Origin: Methanobrevibacter sp. | Lineage (GTDB): Archaea > Methanobacteriota > Methanobacteria > Methanobacteriales > Methanobacteriaceae | Reading direction: 5' to 3' | Length of the DNA stretch: 5,829 nt | Assembly: GCA_017404125.1 (NCBI GenBank) | Contig: JAFRCZ010000161.1 | Span: forward strand, 1-5,829 | Shown here: positions 1 to 5,829 of the stretch, piece by piece | How positions within the stretch are numbered: the first letter of the stretch is position 1 | Layout: each line of letters begins with the position of its first letter | Notes under the pieces: model-generated | Told to the model about the DNA's origin: nothing | What the model saw: the letters and a program-made list of their open reading frames with translations, nothing else | The model's database searches: none | Position numbers and translations under genes: made by a program

Positions 1-351
1 GAAAGTGTAAGAGTCAATTTTAGCTCTCCTTTTTAACTTTTTTTCCCTGATGTAAGGAATTTTCATGATATGGCCACACTCGCCACAATAAATATTAATT
101 TCATTATTAATTAGCCGGACAGCGCAGTTGTGACCGGGAACCAAAAACTTGTAACAATTTTTACAGTATCTTCGTCCCCACGCTTGAGGAATTTTTGTAT
201 TGTACTTCTTTGAAATCTTTCGAGCAAGCTCAACATAACGATGAGATCTTTCAGGATGCTCTTTAAATTCTTTTTCTGCACGATTAAAAAGAATATCCAT
301 CCGTTCTTGAGCTATCTCAATCATCCAATCAGGTTTTTTTCCTCTAGCCAT
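1..351 (-). CDS. rnp4: RNase P protein component 4 (Rpp21/Rpr2 family), 3' end cut off by window edge
   Basis: I translated this frame by hand. It is open for 117 codons from ATG at 351 to the left edge with no stop, so only the C-terminal end is missing. The protein starts MARGKKPDWMIEIAQERMDI, followed by a helical, charged region to about residue 55. A zinc ribbon follows, with Cys63-x-x-Cys66 and Cys89-x-x-Cys92, and a basic tail (IREKKLKRRAK). This layout of two N-terminal helices plus a four-Cys zinc ribbon is the Rpp21/Rnp4 family. In archaea this protein pairs with Rpp29 and helps the RNase P RNA mature the 5' ends of tRNAs. Cys76 is an additional cysteine in the ribbon loop. The family is usually about 110-150 residues, so little is lost. 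The start is supported by a strong Shine-Dalgarno sequence five nt upstream. The gene follows the AK6-like kinase gene after 274 nt and probably has its own promoter. Confidence 0.93.
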   Translation of the reverse strand, partial: MARGKKPDWMIEIAQERMDILFNRAEKEFKEHPERSHRYVELARKISKKYNTKIPQAWGRRYCKNCYKFLVPGHNCAVRLINNEINIYCGECGHIMKIPYIREKKLKRRAKIDSYTF

Positions 352-356
352 AGATA

Positions 357-362
357 CTCCTC
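357..362 (-). promoter_or_regulatory. Shine-Dalgarno site of rnp4
   Basis: On the minus strand the leader reads GAGGAG, five nt before the ATG at 351. It is a good match to the archaeal anti-SD and fixes the start of the RNase P protein gene. An AT-rich TATA-like stretch at about 369-379 lies too close to the ATG to produce a transcript that would include this site, so the real promoter is probably further upstream. Confidence 0.7.
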
Positions 363-465
363 TCATACATAATATAATCTCTTTAAAATAACTTCTTGCT
401 TAAATAAAAGTAGATTTTGATGAGAAATCAAATTTAAAGCAATGTAAAAATAAAGTAATTAAACA

Positions 466-501
466 AATATTCCTATAATATAATAGTACAAGAGGAATAT
501 T
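466..501. repeat. Inverted repeat AATATTCCT / AGGAATATT in the rnp4 upstream spacer
   Basis: Arms at 466-474 and 493-501 are perfect 9-bp complements separated by 18 nt. The loop holds a TATA-like stretch (read TATTATATTATAGG on the minus strand), which could be the rnp4 promoter, with a transcript start about 100 nt before the ATG. The same 8-mer, GGAATATT, forms the arms of another inverted repeat upstream of drg. It could be an operator or an RNA hairpin. In such AT-rich DNA a single 9-bp dyad can arise by chance. The rest of 352-625 is AT-rich spacer in which I see no gene. Confidence 0.35.
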
Positions 502-574
502 AAGATAAGATATGTTTTTTCTATTATAAAAAGGTTTTCTATATTATAATATATTATTATAAAAATAAGTATGG

Positions 575-589
575 AAAAAAGTAAAAAAA
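575..589 (-). terminator. Oligo-T terminator after the AK6-like kinase gene
   Basis: The minus-strand transcript carries a run of seven T and then a run of six T, separated by two bases, starting about 37 nt past the kinase stop codon. Archaeal RNA polymerase terminates at such U-rich tracts without needing a hairpin. This separates the kinase gene from rnp4. Confidence 0.55.
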
Positions 590-625
590 TATGAAAACAG
601 TGCAAGAATCATCAAAAAATATAAA

Positions 626-1228
626 TTACTTTAAAAACCATTCCATGAAATCAATTAATCCAAGTGGAGATTCCAAATTGCCAGTCACTATCTCCAATAT
701 TAAATCACGAGTCTCTTCAATTGATTTATCGCTTACATCAATTTCATGAGCTTTTTCACCATAAATATCATAAGCTTCAGCTGAACATACAGCTAATGCT
801 TCAGATTCAAGATTTTCTTCAATTTTAGACTTGGAATAATTCCTTTCCTTAAGTCTTTCTTCAAGGATAGATGGATTTAAACGAAGAACAATCATTTTAT
901 CTGCACCATCACAAAGATGAGATAAATGGCCTTCAACAATTAAGACTTTTATAGATCCTTCAGTATCATTTGATAAGAAATTGTTGATTTCCCTATTAAG
1001 GCAATCATTTAGTTTATCAATATCAATGACTTTATAGAATTTATCTGGATCTTCACCTAAAACCAAATCATTTTCAATTGCAAAATCATTGATTTTAATA
1101 AGCTTTGAATTGAATCCATTATCAGATAAATAGTCATTCAATTCAATAGCTACAGTTGTTTTACCAGTGCATGGAGTGCCTGAAATAAAAATAACTGTAT
1201 CATTTGATAAATCATTTAAAATAGACAT
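626..1228 (-). CDS. AK6/Fap7-type adenylate kinase family protein
   Basis: This 200-residue P-loop kinase resembles the archaeal AK6/Fap7 (hCINAP) group. The P-loop GTPCTGKT is at residues 17-24, after a hydrophobic strand (VIFISG). An NMP-binding region follows around 45-72 (INDFAIENDL, then VIDIDKL). The Walker B-like VEGHLSHL is at 98-105, then a strand IVLRLNP and a lid-like basic/acidic helix from about 122 to 141. A conserved-looking tail HEIDVSDKSIEET precedes the C-terminal helix. The family transfers phosphate between ATP and AMP-type nucleotides. In eukaryotes and some archaea it acts in small-subunit maturation by binding ribosomal protein uS11. Glu99 stands where most relatives carry Asp. 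The N-terminus is about ten residues longer than usual, but I see no better start. The Shine-Dalgarno is weak (only GTGTG nearby), so translation may depend on readthrough from drg, 52 nt upstream. Ribosomal role is by family analogy. Confidence 0.88.
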   Translation of the reverse strand: MSILNDLSNDTVIFISGTPCTGKTTVAIELNDYLSDNGFNSKLIKINDFAIENDLVLGEDPDKFYKVIDIDKLNDCLNREINNFLSNDTEGSIKVLIVEGHLSHLCDGADKMIVLRLNPSILEERLKERNYSKSKIEENLESEALAVCSAEAYDIYGEKAHEIDVSDKSIEETRDLILEIVTGNLESPLGLIDFMEWFLK

Positions 1229-1263
1229 ATTAACACACTATTAGATTGTTTCTAAAATAAAAT

Positions 1264-1270
1264 AAAAAAA
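1264..1270 (-). terminator. Possible partial terminator between drg and the kinase gene
   Basis: A run of seven T on the minus strand lies 11 nt past the drg stop, inside a wider T-rich stretch (about 1257-1275). The spacer is only 52 nt and shows no clear TATA box for the kinase gene, so this tract may lower, rather than stop, transcription into the downstream gene. An ordinary AT-rich spacer is the alternative. Confidence 0.3.
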
Positions 1271-1280
1271 TAAAAGAAGA

Positions 1281-2375
1281 TTATTTTTTCAAGATAATAC
1301 GCAATACATCTTCGTCTTCCAAGACATGGTCTGGACCCACTTTCTGACCTGGGAATTTAACTGAAGTTCCCCAAATCTTAGCATGACGGAAGTTTTTGAC
1401 AAACTCTCTGTGTAATTTTCCACATGCATCAATAACTGTAGAGCCTCTTTTGATAACCAAAGGATCTTCCATATCCGCTTTTCTTCCTTGTGGCTTTAAA
1501 TAAACCCTTATTAAATCTACACGGTCGAAAATTTCTTCTTTAAGTGCATCAATATTAAGCCCTTTATCCGCGGAAATTGGTATGAATTCAGGAATTTCCT
1601 TTTGAAGTTCCTTCAAGTAATCAAGGTCAACCAAATCCACCTTATTCAAGAGAATCATCATTGGAACATATGACTTGTTGTCTTCAATGACATCAATGAA
1701 CTGATCCATTGTCACATCATCCCTAAACAGTATGTCGGCATTGTGAATTCCATACTCATTGATAATTGACCTGATGGTCTTTTCATCTAAATAGGTTAAA
1801 GGAACAGTTGTTGAAACATTTATTCCTCCTTTGCGTGTCTTCTTGATTTTAACATCCGGTTTGGTCTGGTTTGGTCTTACACCTACATTATCAAGCTCTT
1901 TTAAGATGACATTTAAATGTTGTGGATTTAGAGTATCCAGTACTACAATAATCAGATCTGCAGTTCTTGCCACTGATAAGATCTCTTTACCTCTACCTTT
2001 ACCTCCAGCAGCACCAGTAATGATTCCAGGAATATCAAAAATTTGAATTTGAGCATTATTGTATTCCATAACCCCTGGAATAATCTCTAAAGTAGTAAAT
2101 TGATAAGCACCAACCTTACTTTCAGCATTGGTTAATTCATTAAGCAATGTAGATTTACCTACAGATGGAAAACCTACTAAAACCGCCGTAGCATCCCCAC
2201 TTTTTTTAATGTGGAATCCTTCACCTTTAGATCCACCACTACTTCTTTTGATTTGCTCTTCCTTAAGCTTAGAAATTTTAGCTTTTAATTTACCTATGTG
2301 ATGAGAAGTAGCTTTATTATAAGGGGTCTTTTGAATTTCCTCTTCAATAGCTTTTATTTTTTCTTCTATAGACAT
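1281..2375 (-). CDS. drg: DRG-family GTP-binding protein (Obg superfamily, TGS domain)
   Basis: The 364 residues match the full length expected for archaeal DRG proteins (relatives of eukaryotic DRG1/DRG2 and yeast Rbg1). A charged helical N-terminus spans residues 1-50. The G domain has G1 GFPSVGKS at 68-75, G2 Thr94/Thr95 in YQFTTL, G3 DIPG at 114-117 followed by the glycine-rich [12 protein letters not shown]4 NKVD at 244-247 and G5 SAD at 268-270. The segment at about 165-235 ([16 protein letters not shown] onward) is the S5D2L insertion inside the G domain. A TGS domain fills about 289-363. All nucleotide-binding motifs are intact, so it should bind and hydrolyse GTP. Eukaryotic DRGs associate with ribosomes and help translation; the same role here is inferred. 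The ATG is preceded by GGGGAG. The gene probably heads a unit with the AK6-like kinase. Confidence 0.96.
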   Translation of the reverse strand: MSIEEKIKAIEEEIQKTPYNKATSHHIGKLKAKISKLKEEQIKRSSGGSKGEGFHIKKSGDATAVLVGFPSVGKSTLLNELTNAESKVGAYQFTTLEIIPGVMEYNNAQIQIFDIPGIITGAAGGKGRGKEILSVARTADLIIVVLDTLNPQHLNVILKELDNVGVRPNQTKPDVKIKKTRKGGINVSTTVPLTYLDEKTIRSIINEYGIHNADILFRDDVTMDQFIDVIEDNKSYVPMMILLNKVDLVDLDYLKELQKEIPEFIPISADKGLNIDALKEEIFDRVDLIRVYLKPQGRKADMEDPLVIKRGSTVIDACGKLHREFVKNFRHAKIWGTSVKFPGQKVGPDHVLEDEDVLRIILKK

Positions 2376-2378
2376 AAA

Positions 2379-2384
2379 CTCCCC
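2379..2384 (-). promoter_or_regulatory. Shine-Dalgarno site of drg
   Basis: The minus strand reads GGGGAG three nt before the drg ATG at 2375. This is close spacing, but it is the only G-rich stretch in a very AT-rich leader, and it supports this start rather than an internal Met. Confidence 0.6.
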
Positions 2385-2423
2385 AATAAATAATTTATTA
2401 CGAAATAAGAATTAAAATGTATT

Positions 2424-2460
2424 GGAATATTTGATAAAATATCTGATTAAAAAATATTCC
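2424..2460. repeat. Inverted repeat GGAATATTT / AAATATTCC upstream of drg
   Basis: Arms at 2424-2432 and 2452-2460 are perfect 9-bp complements with a 19-nt spacer. The spacer contains a smaller dyad, GATA-AAA-TATC, at 2433-2443. The element sits 49-85 nt before the drg ATG. If transcription starts from the TATA-like stretch at 2490-2501, the repeat would lie at the beginning of the leader RNA; otherwise it could be a protein-binding operator. The same GGAATATT sequence forms the repeat at 466-501. Function is unproven. Confidence 0.4.
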
Positions 2461-2489
2461 CATCATATGTAAAATTTGTTAAGTATTTT

Positions 2490-2501
2490 ATTATAATATA
2501 G
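2490..2501 (-). promoter_or_regulatory. Candidate TATA box for drg
   Basis: The minus strand reads CTATATTATAAT here, about 115-125 nt before the drg ATG. It would give a leader of roughly 90-100 nt. Other AT-rich stretches (for example TTTATATG near 2518-2525) are equally possible in this spacer, so the assignment is tentative. Confidence 0.25.
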
Positions 2502-2571
2502 ATTTTGTATTTTTAACATATAAAATATATGGTAAAAATAGATTCTTAATTTAGAAAAAAGAGCCCATAAT

Positions 2572-2640
2572 AAAAAAAAACCTAAAAAATAGAATTCTAA
2601 AAAATTGAATCTAAAAAAATAAAAAAATAAAAAAAGAAAA
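2572..2640 (-). terminator. Multiple oligo-T terminator of aglB
   Basis: Reading down the minus strand past the aglB stop, there are six T tracts in about 70 nt: 2629-2635, 2621-2627 and 2613-2619 (seven T each), 2599-2604 and 2584-2589 (six each), and 2572-2580 (nine). Such repeated U-rich tracts are the standard archaeal intrinsic/aCPSF1-type termination signal. They begin about 85 nt after the stop codon and mark the end of the aglB unit. Together with the drg leader this explains most of the 348-nt spacer 2376-2723, in which I see no further gene. Confidence 0.7.
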
Positions 2641-2659
2641 GTTAAAGAATTATAAGTAA

Positions 2660-2674
2660 AGCTTAAGAAAAGCT
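2660..2674 (-). other. Small hairpin in the aglB 3' untranslated region
   Basis: AGCTT at 2660-2664 and AAGCT at 2670-2674 form a 5-bp stem with a 5-nt loop, 50-64 nt past the aglB stop and about 20 nt before the oligo-T tracts. It might form at the transcript end, but it is short and may be chance. Confidence 0.2.
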
Positions 2675-2723
2675 AAACTTAAAATCAATAACCTAATTTA
2701 AATTTTATACACAAAGCTTATGC

Positions 2724-5426
2724 TTATGCTGTATCTGCGTTATCAGAACTTGAAGCACCATCATTAATAGTCCAAGTGGAAACTCCATCTTGCATGTTAC
2801 ATATTTTAAAGGTGTCTTGACCTACACCACCTAATAGGAATAATCTTGTAAAGACAGAATCTTTAAGTTTATTATCCATTAATATAGCAGTGTACTCATT
2901 TCCGGAACCTAAAAGGTATAATGTATAATTTCCGTTTTTATCCAAAGTTTTATTTACAGTTAGATAACCATCTTCAACAGCAATGAGATTACTTGCTTTG
3001 AGAGGATTATACACAGTACCATTCAAGTCAACTTTACTGCCGTTATTTGCCCAAACAGCATTCATCTGAGCAGTAGTTCCATTAGTACCATTAGATCCTC
3101 TTTTAACTTCAGCATTGTATAAAATACCGCTATCGTTTAAAACTGTAATGTTTCCTTTAGAGTTAGGATTAATTGTAACATAACTTGGAGCCACATAGTA
3201 TTGATAGTTTGTACTATCCAATGTATCAAAGTTCCATGAACCGAAGTAAGACCACCATCCCGCTTTTTGTATCATGTCTGAACTCAAAACAAAGGATACG
3301 TTATTAGGATTGGATGGGTGTGATTGTTTTACTACAGCACTAGCTTGTTTATTTGTTAAATTATAATCCTTGATTAAAGTTGATTTGGCATCTTCTCTAC
3401 TCATACCTAAAGTTTTGTCCAATGCATCAACTGCGGTTACATTACTTCCGGTGTAATTGCACAATAGCTCAGAAGCATTACTACCTGTAGTTCCCAACAT
3501 CTGCAATATTCCTTTAGATTGGGCTAAATCAGATGTAGTCAATGCCTTACCTACCCAGTACGCACGATCCCCTGACTGGGAACCCCCATCGAAAGAAGTT
3601 GGATGGTCAGATGCAATCTGGAATAGGTAACCGAAGTCCCACCATGAAATAATGACTGTATCATTAGTAGAATTTTCTTTAACATAGTCCATGGCATTCC
3701 ACATAGGGTCGCTTGAACCTGGAACAGTGGCAGCGGTAGTTTGATAAGCTCCACAAACAGTTGGGGATACTAAAGCTAAAGTAATCAATACAACAACCAA
3801 TGCCTTTTTGATAGATACATCAGAATCTCTGACAGATTTTCTAAGATATATTAATACTCCTGAAATAACTACAAGAGCAACAAATACCGCTGAACCTATC
3901 AATAAAGCATTATCAAGGCCATAATAAATCTGAGTAATTGGGAATGCAATCAAGAAAGCACATATGATAGCTATTAACAATAAAACTTTATCATCATCAA
4001 TATTAGCTTTAACATAATCAACTGCATACCCTACAAAAATACCTGCACAGATACCCATAGGAACAACCAATACCTGAATAAACCTTGTACCTTGAGTTAC
4101 TGCTGCTGCAGATGAAAGAATCCATACAAGGAATAAGCTTAAGTAAAGCACATTTAAACGTTTGCTTTTATTAATTTCATCAGCTGAACCAAAAGAACCT
4201 ATGTCTTTAAGAGAAATTCTGAATCTGTCTTGTTCTTTTCTTAAAGAAGTAGCTTTACGTTTGGATTTATGTGGTTTTGATGAATCTCCTTTAATTTTTA
4301 CAGACCTTAATCTAAGTACTCTTTGAGCAAATGTGAATAAGACCAATAAAACACCAAAGAAAGCAACTATTCCACCAATACCGTTTACAATACCATTGGT
4401 ATTCGCTAAAAATGCTCCTGGAAGCCCACCATATAAAAGGTTAGGTCTTTGCATCTCTGCAACAGAAATAAATACGTTAGGCCATACATCATTTGCTGTG
4501 GATAAAAGTGAGAAACCTCCAGTAAGTCCAGATATAGCTTCTAAAATACCTCCAATTCCCACAGTGAATAATAAGCCAATAAATCCTAAAATTAAAATAA
4601 ACACTACTGAGAACAATTCCTTTTGATTAATCAACCAGTCTAATTTGTTGCCATAATTCTTAAATGGTTCAAAAACATCAATATCAAGATAGAAGCATAA
4701 TATAAAGAATAATATCATTACCAATATCATAACTGCAGGATAAAACATGAACCCAGTCCATGAAAGGGAATAAATACCAATTGAAATTACAGACAATATT
4801 GAGAATATAATCCTATGAGACAATTTGTCACTTTTTACTGCTTCAACAAAGAAAAGTATGAAGAACAAAGGCAAGGTTACGTTAAACATATCTGTATCGA
4901 AAAATCCTGCAAATGTGTGTGAAATATAGTTAGGACCTAAAGCTACAATCAAAGTAGCTGCAATTGCACCATAGTCATTAGTTATTCTTCTTGTGAATAT
5001 GTAAGCAGGAATTACAGCAAATGATGAAATGAATGCACCAGTCCAAAATGCAACTTCCTTAATAGACATGTCTTGGAACATGTTTACTATTCCATATAAG
5101 AATGAAGTTACATATGCAATCATCGGCTGATAGGATCCAACGTCCCTTCCTGATGGATAGTATGAATGCATATCCCAACCAGAACCATTTACTAAAGTAT
5201 CACCAAAATATCCATGATCCATATAATCCTGAGTCATCCTTAAGTTAAAGTATGAGTCCATTTCACTGAAATAAGGAAGACCATCTGCATCCATATAATT
5301 TGCTTTAATTTCATTTGGAACTCCACCGATATCAGCAGCTTGAGCTCTGAGACCAAAAACTAAAACAAACAATATAGCGATGATAACCACAGATTTTAAA
5401 ATTGTTTTAACTTTCTGATTTTCCAT
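2724..5426 (-). CDS. aglB: Oligosaccharyltransferase AglB (STT3 family), protein N-glycosylation
   Basis: This 900-residue membrane enzyme transfers a lipid-linked glycan to Asn in N-x-S/T sequons on the outer face of the membrane. An N-terminal anchor (about 9-27) is followed by the first outer loop with catalytic-type Asp57 in SEMDSYFNLR. About 12-13 further membrane segments run to residue 560. The second acidic motif DTD is at 177-179 (GFFDTDMFN). SVAE at 321-324 fits the TIXE/SVSE loop motif, and Arg448 lies in TQGTRFI. The signature WWDFG at 595-599 is the WWDYG sequon-binding motif with Phe for Tyr. I do not see a canonical DxxK motif; DMIQKAGWWSYFGSWNF at 717-733 is the nearest equivalent. 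Residues 561-900 form the outer globular domain, which contains 15 sequons. A basic loop (about 371-424) lies on the cytoplasmic side. The ATG is supported by GAGGA and a TATA box. Likely substrates are adhesin-like surface proteins (inference). Confidence 0.96.
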   Translation of the reverse strand: MENQKVKTILKSVVIIAILFVLVFGLRAQAADIGGVPNEIKANYMDADGLPYFSEMDSYFNLRMTQDYMDHGYFGDTLVNGSGWDMHSYYPSGRDVGSYQPMIAYVTSFLYGIVNMFQDMSIKEVAFWTGAFISSFAVIPAYIFTRRITNDYGAIAATLIVALGPNYISHTFAGFFDTDMFNVTLPLFFILFFVEAVKSDKLSHRIIFSILSVISIGIYSLSWTGFMFYPAVMILVMILFFILCFYLDIDVFEPFKNYGNKLDWLINQKELFSVVFILILGFIGLLFTVGIGGILEAISGLTGGFSLLSTANDVWPNVFISVAEMQRPNLLYGGLPGAFLANTNGIVNGIGGIVAFFGVLLVLFTFAQRVLRLRSVKIKGDSSKPHKSKRKATSLRKEQDRFRISLKDIGSFGSADEINKSKRLNVLYLSLFLVWILSSAAAVTQGTRFIQVLVVPMGICAGIFVGYAVDYVKANIDDDKVLLLIAIICAFLIAFPITQIYYGLDNALLIGSAVFVALVVISGVLIYLRKSVRDSDVSIKKALVVVLITLALVSPTVCGAYQTTAATVPGSSDPMWNAMDYVKENSTNDTVIISWWDFGYLFQIASDHPTSFDGGSQSGDRAYWVGKALTTSDLAQSKGILQMLGTTGSNASELLCNYTGSNVTAVDALDKTLGMSREDAKSTLIKDYNLTNKQASAVVKQSHPSNPNNVSFVLSSDMIQKAGWWSYFGSWNFDTLDSTNYQYYVAPSYVTINPNSKGNITVLNDSGILYNAEVKRGSNGTNGTTAQMNAVWANNGSKVDLNGTVYNPLKASNLIAVEDGYLTVNKTLDKNGNYTLYLLGSGNEYTAILMDNKLKDSVFTRLFLLGGVGQDTFKICNMQDGVSTWTINDGASSSDNADTA

Positions 5427-5432
5427 AAAAAA

Positions 5433-5437
5433 TCCTC
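5433..5437 (-). promoter_or_regulatory. Shine-Dalgarno site of aglB
   Basis: GAGGA on the minus strand ends six nt before the ATG at 5426. It sits just before the hydrophobic N-terminal anchor and supports this start codon. Confidence 0.65.
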
Positions 5438-5463
5438 GTACATTTTACAAATTTATATTCGAA

Positions 5464-5475
5464 TATATATTTATA
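5464..5475 (-). promoter_or_regulatory. Probable TATA box of aglB
   Basis: The minus strand reads TATAAATATATA 38-49 nt before the ATG. Transcription starting about 25 nt downstream would give a leader of roughly 15-20 nt that still contains the Shine-Dalgarno site. A second ATATAAAT at 5451-5458 would start the RNA at or near the ATG and is therefore less likely. I see no convincing BRE. Confidence 0.5.
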
Positions 5476-5555
5476 GTCTATAATCAATCATCCTATGAAA
5501 AATAAAGCGCTTTAATAATATTTTCATAAAACAACATCATACGACTTGTAAAATC

Positions 5556-5596
5556 AAATTATTAATATATTTTAAAATATATTGAAATAATAATTT
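5556..5596. repeat. Long AT palindrome upstream of aglB
   Basis: A perfect 20-bp palindrome, AATATATTTTAAAATATATT, occupies 5564-5583. Flanking arms AAATTATT (5556-5563) and AATAATTT (5589-5596) are also complementary and extend the dyad to 18 bp per side, with a 5-nt bulge at 5584-5588. It lies 130-170 nt before the aglB start, upstream of the TATA box. It could be a protein-binding site, a cruciform, or only AT-rich sequence drift. Confidence 0.4.
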
Positions 5597-5829
5597 TTGA
5601 AATTATAATTATTAAACTTAATATTTGATAAGATAACTATTAAACTAATGTTAATAAAAATCAATTTAAATTTAATAATAATTAAATATTCATTTTATAT
5701 ACATATATAATTTTCTAATATTCTATATAATGGAAATGAAAATTGAACAAAGTTTGAGAATATACGAATAGAATTATTGCTTAAATGACAAAATAGAATA
5801 TAAAAATTAAAAATAAAATATTAAAAATA
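5597..5829. other. AT-rich spacer with a TTTATATA promoter-like site, no supported gene
   Basis: This is the outer part of the 403-nt region right of aglB. On the plus strand TTTATATA (5694-5701) matches the archaeal TATA consensus and lies 28 nt before an ATG at 5730, but that frame stops after only 13 codons (MEMKIEQSLRIYE). It might mark the start of a small RNA or of a transcript running right. The last 35 nt are A-rich, thus T-rich on the minus strand, and could be the terminator of a minus-strand gene beyond the edge. I see no tRNA, C/D-box RNA or coding sequence here. Confidence 0.3.

Noticed and set aside
413..435. Possible C/D-box RNA or hairpin (TTGATGA with TTTGAT/ATCAAA)
   Set aside because: The C box lacks the required purine at its first position, no CTGA D box lies at a suitable distance, and the stem is only 6 bp in AT-rich DNA.
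541..561. Near-palindromic ATATTATAAT/ATTATTATA stretch
   Set aside because: Simple AT sequence of the spacer; an imperfect dyad of this size is expected by chance at this composition.
1831..2046. Plus-strand open frame of 71 codons
   Set aside because: It lies wholly inside drg, antisense to the G domain and S5D2L region, where the minus-strand motifs are intact. The product has no recognisable domain and there is no promoter or ribosome site of its own.
2716..2730. Short direct repeat GCTTAT-GCTTAT across the aglB stop codon
   Set aside because: Only two 6-nt units; likely chance or simple slippage with no functional meaning.
3551..3754. Second minus-strand open frame inside aglB
   Set aside because: It is an out-of-frame shadow across the WWDFG region of aglB, with no recognisable protein character.
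4333..4626. Plus-strand open frame of 97 codons
   Set aside because: It is antisense to membrane segments of aglB. Its Pro/Lys/Asn-rich sequence is the usual shadow of hydrophobic codons on the opposite strand.

Overview
The window comes from an AT-rich archaeon, most probably a methanogen of the Methanobacteriales (Methanobrevibacter-like). Three protein families point to archaea: the Rpp21 subunit of archaeal/eukaryotic RNase P, a DRG-type GTPase, and an AglB/STT3 oligosaccharyltransferase with a large C-terminal domain. The strongly AT-rich spacers, long oligo-T tracts after genes and Shine-Dalgarno leaders fit the Methanobacteriales. The genus is inferred from composition and protein character, not from a database search.

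All four genes lie on the minus strand, so transcription runs from right to left. First comes aglB (5426 to 2724), a complete 900-residue membrane oligosaccharyltransferase for protein N-glycosylation. A 348-nt spacer follows, with a dense set of oligo-T tracts that look like the aglB terminator, and with the leader of the next gene. Next is drg (2375 to 1281), a 364-residue GTPase with the usual N-terminal, G, S5D2L and TGS regions. After 52 nt comes an AK6/Fap7-type adenylate kinase (1228 to 626). After a 274-nt spacer comes the gene for RNase P protein Rpp21/Rnp4 (351 to 1), which runs off the left edge with most of the protein present.

The DRG GTPase, the Fap7-like kinase and the RNase P subunit belong to families tied to ribosome assembly, translation and tRNA maturation, so the left part is a small RNA/translation neighbourhood. 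AglB stands apart as the cell-surface glycosylation enzyme and appears to be its own transcription unit. The right-hand 403 nt hold the aglB promoter, a long AT palindrome and otherwise no gene that I can support.

This is mainly ordinary housekeeping chromosome. I see no mobile element, CRISPR array, defence system or tRNA/rRNA gene. The points worth a second look are modest: N-glycosylation sequons crowded into AglB's own outer domain, a basic cytoplasmic loop in AglB, a Glu in place of the usual Asp in the kinase Walker B-like motif, and a GGAATATT inverted repeat in the spacers upstream of drg and rnp4.
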